41,499 nucleotides of DNA from Treponema sp. (GTDB lineage Bacteria; Spirochaetota; Spirochaetia; Treponematales; Breznakiellaceae): contig JAIRRB010000204.1 of assembly GCA_031256195.1 (NCBI GenBank), positions 1-41,499 on the forward strand. The letters run 5' to 3'. The position numbers and the translations under genes are program-made. Shown here one piece after another: positions 18,390-26,200 of this stretch. The notes under the pieces were generated by a model. That model saw only the letters and a list, made by a program, of their open reading frames with translations, was not told the DNA's origin and did no database searches. Position 1 is the stretch's first letter, and every line of letters starts with the position of its first letter.

Positions 18390-19136
18390 ATGAACAACTA
18401 CTACGAACTTCTTGGCGTAGAACGCGGCGCCTCTACCGGTGAAATAAAAAAAGCCTTCCGTGAAAAGGCCAAACGGCTGCACCCCGATATTGCCGGTAAA
18501 ACTGCCGAAGGCCAGATGCGGAAACTCCTTACCGCTTATGAAACGCTTTCCAGCGCGGAGCGCCGCTATGAGTATGACCGCGCCTATTCCCGCTTTGTGC
18601 AGGCCGCCGGTTTTAATTACCGTACCTGGCTGCGGGAGCAGGGGGACGATCCGGCAAGTCAGGCAAAATTGGTGTTTTTTGAACTTTTACATCTTGAGGA
18701 TGACGAGGCAATCGCCATCTGGCGGCGCAACGGCGGCATTAATTTTCCCCTGGAAAAGTATCTGGACCGGGATGACTGGCTGGACTGCTGTTTTATTCTT
18801 GCCGAAGAACTGGACAGACGGCAGCATTGTTACGAGGCGTTCAGGCTTTTGACGCTTGTTATTCGCGAGGAACGCAGGCAGCCCTATTTCCGCCTTTTTA
18901 CCCCGGAAATAGAAAAACTCATCAGGGAAATTGTGCGCCTGCGCCTGCGGCCCCAGGTGGATGATGAAACATGGGTCGAATGTATGGAAACATTGCTGGG
19001 GCTGGGCTTTCCTCCCCGCGACAGGAATTTCTGGCTGCGCTCGCTGGCGCAGGGGCTGTATGCTCTGGGCGACCGCGCCGGTGCGGAACAACTTATGCGG
19101 GAAACCAAGAAACGAATGTCCGGCGCAACATCATAA
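18390..19136 (+). CDS. J-domain (DnaJ-like) protein with helical C-terminal region
   Basis: 248 aa; NNYYELLGVERGASTGEIKKAFREKAKRLHPDIAGKTAEGQMRKLLTAYETLSSAERRYEYDRAYS with HPD motif. Confidence 0.9.
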   Translation: MNNYYELLGVERGASTGEIKKAFREKAKRLHPDIAGKTAEGQMRKLLTAYETLSSAERRYEYDRAYSRFVQAAGFNYRTWLREQGDDPASQAKLVFFELLHLEDDEAIAIWRRNGGINFPLEKYLDRDDWLDCCFILAEELDRRQHCYEAFRLLTLVIREERRQPYFRLFTPEIEKLIREIVRLRLRPQVDDETWVECMETLLGLGFPPRDRNFWLRSLAQGLYALGDRAGAEQLMRETKKRMSGATS

Positions 19137-19155
19137 ATTCGGAGAAGATACTTTC

Positions 19156-21468
19156 TTATACGCCGCGCAATAATTCTCTTGGCTTCGACCCCTGTGCCGG
19201 GCCAACAACTCCCTTATGTTCCATTTCTTCGACCAGACGGGCGGCGCGGTTATAGCCGATTTTCAGGCGGCGCTGGATGTAACTGGCGCTGGCTTTTCCC
19301 TGCTGTAGTACAATTTCCAGAGCCTTCTCGTACAAAGGATCATCGCCATCGGAAAAAAGGGAAGCGTCAACTGTTTCTTCCTCATCATCGTAAAAAATTT
19401 CATCGTCAATGTAGTCAGGTTCGCCGAGTGTTTTTACATGCTCCACTACTGTCTCAACTTCTTCTTCCGAGACAAATGCCCCCTGCATACGAATCGGGAA
19501 GGGGTCTACAACCCCCGCGTACAGCATATCGCCTTTACCGAGCAGTTTTTCCGCCCCCACCGTGTCAATAATAATTCGGCTGTCCATTTTGCTGGCAACC
19601 ATAAAAGCAATGCGGCTGGGAATATTGGCTTTAATAAGGCCGGTGATAACATCAATCGAAGGACGCTGGGTTGCCAGCACCAGATGTATGCCCACGGCGC
19701 GGCTCATGGCGCAGAGGCGGGCAACGGTGGATTCAAGTTCCTTGCCGGTTGTCGCCATAAGGTCGGCAAATTCGTCAATAATTATCACCATGTAGGGCAT
19801 ATATTCCTGGGCGATGTTTCGTTCCCTAATGCGTTTGTTGTAATTGCGTATGTCCCGCACCCCCATCGAATCAAGGCAGGCGTAACGCCGTTCCATTTCA
19901 TAAATACAGTATTGCAAAGCCTGGAACGCTTTTTTGGGCTCGGTAATAACCGGCGTCATCAAATGGGGAATATCATTGTAGAGTTTCAATTCCACGATTT
20001 TGGGATCAATGAGGATAAGGCGGCAGTCCGCGGGCGAAAGCTGGTACAGTATCGAAAGAATTATCGAGTTGACGCAGACCGATTTTCCCGCGCCGGTAGC
20101 GCCGGCAATCAAAAGATGCGGCGTCTGGGTAAGATCAATGGTCTGCGCTTCGCCTGAAATGTCCTTTCCCATAACCACGGGAATTTCAGGCCGTTTGCCT
20201 TCGCGCTGCAATTCGCTTTCAATAATTTCCCTGAATGAAACAATATTCCGCCGCGCGTTGGGAACTTCTATGCCGACCGCGTGTTTCCCCGGAATGGGGG
20301 CCACAATCCGCACCGATGAAGCGGCAAGACGCAGGGCGATGTTGTCCTGCAAATTGACGATGCGGGAAAGTTTTACCCCCGGCGCGGGGAGAATCTCGAA
20401 CATGGTTATAACCGGCCCTTTCCTGATGCCGGTAACTTCCGCCTGTATTTTAAATTCTTCAAGGGTTTCCCTGAGCGTCACTGCCGCGTCGCGGGTTGCC
20501 TGATCGATAACCCAGTATTCGCCGTCGGGGTATTGATTGAGTATTTCTACCGGAACATGGTACTTCTTTCGGGAATGATGCGCCGTATGGCTTGCCGTCT
20601 TTTTGCGGGCCTGCTCGCTGTGGAGCGCCGCGAGAAGTTCCGCCTCTTCCAGAGCGCGTTCAACGCTGTCAATGGCAATCTTCTCGGATTCAATACGATG
20701 TTCCTCCTGCTCCTCCAATCCCCCGCTTAAATATTCAAGGGCAAGAGGGCTGTTAAGGGGCCGCATTGCCGGTAAATTCAGATTGAATTGTTCCAGGCCG
20801 CCGTCACCGGAGTCGTCACTTGAGGCATGCGCCCCGCTGTGAATCCACTCTCCAAAATTTTCGGACTTTATGCCGGTAGTATTGGCATTGGGCGGCGGCG
20901 GCAGAAAAAGTTTTTCGGTCCTGCCCCCCCGCCAGATTCTTCTCTTTTTTCCGTCTTCATTTACATAGGGGAACAGGGCATTTCTCAGCATTTGGATGGC
21001 CGCCACTTCCAAAAGGGCCAACACCACAATTATCAGGCCAAATCCGGTTTTTCCGGTTAATTCCAAAAACACATAATCCAGGGAAAGGGCGTCAAAATCA
21101 CGGATACAGATAAAGCCCAGAGTAAGCGTAAGAAACGGAAAAAGCGCCGCAATCAGGATAAATAACCGGTCGGGCCGCCAGTAGGGATCGGCAAGAATAA
21201 GAGCGGCATAACCCAGGTAAACAGGGATAAAAAGGGCGAGTATCCCGTAAGCATGGTAAAAAAACAGGCCAAAAGAGGGGTTAAGCGCCCTAATCCCCAA
21301 TACCGCTCCCAGCAGCGATATACCCAGTATCAGGGCAAAAATCCCCAGAATGGCCGCCGCCGCAAGCGCTACGAGACGATATTTGCTTTTACCGGCCTTC
21401 ATATCGGCAAATTGGCGCCGCAGGACGGCAAACCAGGCAAAGACCGCTGAAATCCCCAAAGTATACAA
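19156..21468 (-). CDS. ftsK: DNA translocase FtsK/SpoIIIE
   Basis: 770 aa; four TM N-terminus, [53 protein letters not shown], C-terminal winged helix [40 protein letters not shown]-like. Confidence 0.97.
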   Translation of the reverse strand: [770 protein letters not shown]

Positions 21469-21550
21469 GCCTCCCCTTCATATATCGGTTAAATTCCGGT
21501 ACTATTGACAGAGAATTATAAGGCAATATACCATAAAACGGAGGTAGGTT

Positions 21551-22186
21551 ATGAAATTCATAAAGAAGAAAAATTTGATGGAAGGGGAAGAAATCCTCTA
21601 TGTACCGCAGCTCCATTGGGCTTATACGGTCAAACCCCTGATTCTGTCTCTGCCGTTTTTCCTGGCTTTATTTATTGTATGGCTCACGGCCAATCAGTCT
21701 GCCTATTCAACGCTCGCGGAAGCCGAAATTACCCTGGATATGTTTGTCAGGTCTATTTTCATTGCGGGTCTTGTGTTTTTTCTGGTGATTTTTGTATGCC
21801 GCATTTTCCAATATCTGTGTACCGAATACGGCGTTACCAATAAACGTTTGCTGCTTAAGAAAGGCGTTTTTCGCATAAATGTGGCGGAAATCTCCACCGA
21901 CCGCATAGAAAGCATTTATTGCATTCAGGGAATTTTGGGCAGAATGTTCCGTTACGGAACGGTTTGTATTTCAGGTGTTGGCGGTAAAACGCCGTCTTTT
22001 TTCATGGCTGCCCGGCCCTATGCCCTCCGGCGCAAAATTGTGGATATTATTGAGAAAAATAAAACCATTACCGTTATACATGGCGAGATACCCCGGGCAA
22101 AGCCCCCCGCCAAACCGGCAGCGCAACAGGAACCAATTTACCGCTACGGTACTTTTGTCAGAGTTCTGCCGAACAGCGGTAAATAA
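21551..22186 (+). CDS. Bacterial PH-domain membrane protein (YdbS/bPH2-like)
   Basis: 211 aa; two TM helices then YGVTNKRLLLKKGVFRINVAEISTDRIESIYCIQGILGRMFRYGTVCISGVGG. Confidence 0.85.
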   Translation: MKFIKKKNLMEGEEILYVPQLHWAYTVKPLILSLPFFLALFIVWLTANQSAYSTLAEAEITLDMFVRSIFIAGLVFFLVIFVCRIFQYLCTEYGVTNKRLLLKKGVFRINVAEISTDRIESIYCIQGILGRMFRYGTVCISGVGGKTPSFFMAARPYALRRKIVDIIEKNKTITVIHGEIPRAKPPAKPAAQQEPIYRYGTFVRVLPNSGK

Positions 22187-22274
22187 CAACCCTTGAGTCG
22201 TACTTTTGGTTTTTTGTAAGATATTGCTTACTTTTTTTCTAATATTCTTTGCAAAATGCTTGACTCATGGGTTG
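22187..22274. repeat. 88-bp MITE-like inverted-repeat element flanked by TAA
   Basis: CAACCCTTGAGTC (22187-22199) versus GACTCATGGGTTG (22262-22274), 12/13 inverted match, with TAA directly outside both ends. Confidence 0.45.
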
Positions 22275-22314
22275 TAATTGATTAAGTTAAAGTAGGTTGA
22301 TGAAACGGTTTAGA

Positions 22315-22427
22315 TAATGTCTACAAACAGTTTGACAGCTACAAGCCTGACATCCGGTTTTAACATCTTCGTGACATCGACCGCCCCCCCGGGTTTCCTC
22401 ACCTCCTTTTCCCGGGGGTTTTTTTTT
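22315..22427 (+). ncRNA. Candidate small RNA ending in a strong intrinsic terminator with an anti-SD-like loop
   Basis: No convincing + strand CDS between the PH-domain gene and the terminator. The 3' end is CCCCCGGG-TTTCCTCACCTCCTTTT-CCCGGGGG-T9. The 5' end is only guessed, near GATAAT (22313-22318). Confidence 0.35.
22386..22427 (+). terminator. Strong rho-independent terminator
   Basis: Perfect 8-bp CCCCCGGG/CCCGGGGG stem, 17-nt loop, T9 tract on the + strand. Confidence 0.85.
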
Positions 22428-22454
22428 ATCTATGTAAAATTGTTTTATTCTTTT

Positions 22455-23075
22455 TCACCATTTTCGCGGAACAAAACCAGCGGGTATATCCATTTTCATG
22501 GTGTCGCCTGATTGTTCCAGCACATAGAAACCCGCTTCAATAGCCGCTTTCTTTTCTACCGAACCAAAAACCGCGCCTGCTATTGCTCCCAGTATTTTCC
22601 GTACGTCATGCTTTTTCTCCCGGTACTCCCGCACTATTTCCAGCCGCCGGATATGGTGTTCTATGTCGCTTTCTTTGGGTCTGCTCTTTATTTCCACCGC
22701 AACCAGATACTCCCCATTTTCCAGCAGCAGGTCAATTTCCGCCCTGATTTTTCCCTGCTCATCCAGAATTTTCAGTCCGCCTGCAATGCTGTCAAAATGA
22801 AACCCCAGTTCATTGAACCGTGTGACGATACCGGGGGCGACCAGATGTTCCGCCAGTTCTCCGAACCGGTTGTGCAGCCCGCCCATCTGCCTGCTGACTT
22901 TTTTTACTACCCGCTCCATTTCCTTGAATCTTTGGTCTGCTTCTTCCCGCGATTTCTGAAACCTCTGGTCGGTTTCCTGCCACTTGCGGTCAGTTTCCTG
23001 CCACATTGCCCACACTTTTTCGAATGTAAGGCCCTCACCTGTCGGGGGCGGTCTATCGTTTACCGCTGTTGCCAT
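22455..23075 (-). CDS. Coiled-coil plus PD-(D/E)XK nuclease-like protein (DUF3782-type)
   Basis: 206 aa; WQETDRKWQETDQRFQKSREEADQRFKEMERVVKKVSRQMGGLHNRFGELAEHLV then RAEIDLLLENGEYLVAVEIKSRPKESDIEHHIRRLE. Confidence 0.8.
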   Translation of the reverse strand: MATAVNDRPPPTGEGLTFEKVWAMWQETDRKWQETDQRFQKSREEADQRFKEMERVVKKVSRQMGGLHNRFGELAEHLVAPGIVTRFNELGFHFDSIAGGLKILDEQGKIRAEIDLLLENGEYLVAVEIKSRPKESDIEHHIRRLEIVREYREKKHDVRKILGAIAGAVFGSVEKKAAIEAGFYVLEQSGDTMKMDIPAGFVPRKW

Positions 23076-23206
23076 AATCTTCTCCTGTTTGTGTTAATGA
23101 GTATAGCATTTTTTTCATGCTCTACACTATATAGGGCGGAAAGTTGCATTACGCATGAGTGGTTGCTACCGTTTTTTACTTTTTTTTCAACAAATTTGGG
23201 GGGGAC

Positions 23207-23259
23207 AAAAAAAACAAGCAGTAGAGTAAAACGGGCTGTTCACCGCTTTACTCTACTGC
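23207..23259 (-). terminator. Rho-independent terminator of the giant Ig-repeat operon
   Basis: Perfect 13-bp stem GCAGTAGAGTAAA/TTTACTCTACTGC (23218-23230 with 23247-23259), followed on the minus strand by TTGTTTTTTTT. Confidence 0.88.
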
Positions 23260-23281
23260 CCCTCATTACTCCCTGAAACTG

Positions 23282-26200
23282 TTAAGGCGCTCTGCTGCCG
23301 CTAAAGTCTCCGTAGAACTCAATTGTTTGTGTTGCCGGGTAGGTTACTTGGGTACCTGTTGAAAATTGAAGCGATCCTCCCGGATACAGCGGATATTCCT
23401 CATGCTGGAATGCCCATGCGTTCTTTGTCCATCCCCAATCAAGGGGGCCATTTGACACTTCTGCTGTGGTTAAAGTAGTTCCGGCTACAAAATGGAAATA
23501 TGCCTGTTTGCTTACTTCCCAGGTAATCCAGTACCATCCGTTAAGATCAGTATCTTCAGGGTGCATAAGCCGTGCGCCGGTATGCTCCTGGTCGCTCCAT
23601 GCCAGGGGGAAACCCGGAGTCAGGTTGCTTCCGGTAGGACCATCCCCGCCTCTCAGCCAGAGTTGAAGAGTTCTTCCGGCTGCCGTTTTACCTTTTAATG
23701 TACCCCAGTTATTTGCATTGGTAATGTTGGTAAACCTGATAACAGAACGAGCCGCTTTTTCATAAGCTGTTACAGTTGTACCACTCAAAGTTGCTGTCGC
23801 CCTGATGCCATATAGATAACCATTTCTGTCAGTATTATCGGCCGCCGTTCCCGGTCCCACATCGAAAGAATTATTACCATCAAGAGATGCAGTAGTAGCA
23901 GTCGGAGCTGAAGGCTGTCCGGGCATAATAACTGACGGCACTGTTGGATGACCAGGTTGTCCCGCTATATTAAATCTACCGGTTTCGGGTGCGGTTATTT
24001 TAGTAGTATAATCACAACTGAGAGTTACGCCCGGTGTCTGGCAGTCAATTTTTATTTTGGTTTGGAATGGCTGAACGGCTTCTATCTGATTTGGTATTGT
24101 TATATTCGAGCCATAAGCAGCAATGCCGAGCCTTATGTAACCAGCCCCGGGAGAAGTTGTACTTTGGGTTCTTGTCGCTCCTGGGTCATCGATATTAACC
24201 CACATAGGGGGCATATCTTCTACCCCTACCAAAAACCCTGCGTTCCCCCAATCACCACCCCAAGGAGTTGAAGTATTTATCCAGGGATTTACCCATAAAT
24301 CAGTGCTGCCGACAGTCGCACCACTACTGGGAGTACCATATCCGCCAGGAACACCCCACCCTGCACTGAATGAAGTACCGTTCTGCCCCCAATCACCATG
24401 TATCCTAAAATGTCCGTCCGGTATTAATTCATTAGGATCACCATCATTAAATTTTTTATAACCTCTTATATAATTGTTACCCGGACTTGTTGCGCTCAAT
24501 ACACCGGTAACGGGATTTCCCATTCTAAATGCTTCCGCTTGTATCCAATTTCCTGTCGGTTTTGCTCTGGCTGTTCTTACTTCAGCGTTAAATATCCAAT
24601 CGTATATCGGAGTTGGAACTGATGTAGTAGGATTATATCTTCCCCGGTTTTTCTGCACGCGGATAAACGGCGGATTTACTCCCGGATTAGTTACCGTTTT
24701 TCCGGTGTAAGCCACCACAGTATTACTCTGGGCATCCTGTACCAGTCCCGCGTTAAAGGTCATGGTATAACCAACACCCTTCACCGGCAGTACAAAAGCG
24801 GCTCCCAATGTTACTGCCAGAGACTTATCGTTGACGGGGTTGACGGCAACCGCGCTGGAAGCAACCGGAATCTTAACCGTAAATGCTCCGTTGGTAAACA
24901 AAGCGTTGATGATTGTTGGGTTACTGGCGCTTTCATCAAAATTAAGAATGTACTTTTCGGTGAGGTCAGCAACCCCTCCCGCGGTTGTGCCGTTGGTTCC
25001 CACTGTGTACCACTGCTCAAGATCATTAGTGGTGCCGTTTCCCTTATAACGGGTGTATTCCGCTTTGGTAAGGACTGCGGGGGCGCGGCGTGACCCTGCC
25101 ACCAACTCCAGCGTAATATCTCCGGTTCCCTTGTAAATGGATTTGTCAAAGTTCAGGGTCAGTATTGTGCCGGCTGTATTTATATCAGAACCTGCAGTTT
25201 CAAACACAGGAGGAGTTGTATCAATTTTGATAGTTGTATAATAATCCAGATTATTAGAAATAGAATTAAGGGCTTCACTCGTGCCGGAACCCGGGGTAAA
25301 AGTAGTACCGCCCGTGTTAATACTGCCGATTTGCAGAAGAGAAACATTATCTCCTTGCTGTACTGTATACTTGAATATCAGGGGATTTTTTCCACTGCTG
25401 GCTGTATCAAACGTGGCTGTTGCCGATACCGCGAATGTTCCTCCTGCCAGCGTCAGGGTTGGTGAAGTGCCGCCTACCGTTACAGCTTCCCTTAAATTAA
25501 GTCTGATTTCAATCTCTTTACCTTTACCATAAGTACCCGGAGTTCCGCCGTAACTGAGCAGCAACGGAGCGCTCACATTAATGGTAACTTGAATCTCAGG
25601 GCTTGCGGGGCTTGTTGTATCAGATACGTTCCCTGCAAGGTCAGTTTGACGCGCCGAAATAATATATGTACCGTTGCTGCTTAATCTTACACCGCTACCC
25701 CCAGGATAGGAAATCCATGGACCGGCATTTCCGGCTACACTGTATTCTACGTTACTCTCGGTGATTCCATTTAAGGTAAATGTTTGGGCAGACGTAAAGG
25801 TTCCGGCAGAAATTCCTGATATTGAAGGAATACCCGGAGGGGTGGTATCTATATAAATGGTTTTGGCGGGAGCTATATTGGTTGGACTACCGAAATTGGC
25901 AGCGCCAGCAAGAAGAAGATTCCCTGCCAGGTCGGTAATTGACGCGCCGGTACCCAGATTAATCGCGGAGGCGGCCAGAGGAGTTACGGGTGATGTATTT
26001 GTATTTTGGCCTGTGACAACCGTATATTTGAACAGCAAGGATTTCTGACCGCTGACCACCGGTTCCACCGCATACGGGCTGGCGCCGCCGACATTCAGGG
26101 TTAATGTAGTATTGTTCCCCGTCGTTCCCTCATTAAATATAATTTCTTCATTAAAAGTTACCAGCAGATAAATAGCCCCACCTGCCTTGTAATAATTGGG

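Noticed and set aside
20934-20940. C7 homopolymer within ftsK as a second contingency tract
   Set aside because: Only 7 nt and in an essential gene; too weak compared with G8-A-G8 at 12516-12532.
22386-22427. Minus-strand reading of the hairpin as a strong SD (AAAAGGAGGTGAGG) for a small gene
   Set aside because: The first downstream ATG on that strand opens only a 5-codon ORF and is badly spaced.
22317-22511. 64-aa ORF MSTNSLTATSLTSG.. across the terminator as a leader peptide
   Set aside because: No Shine-Dalgarno, and the frame reads through the terminator T-tract into the 3' end of the opposite gene; non-coding RNA is more plausible.
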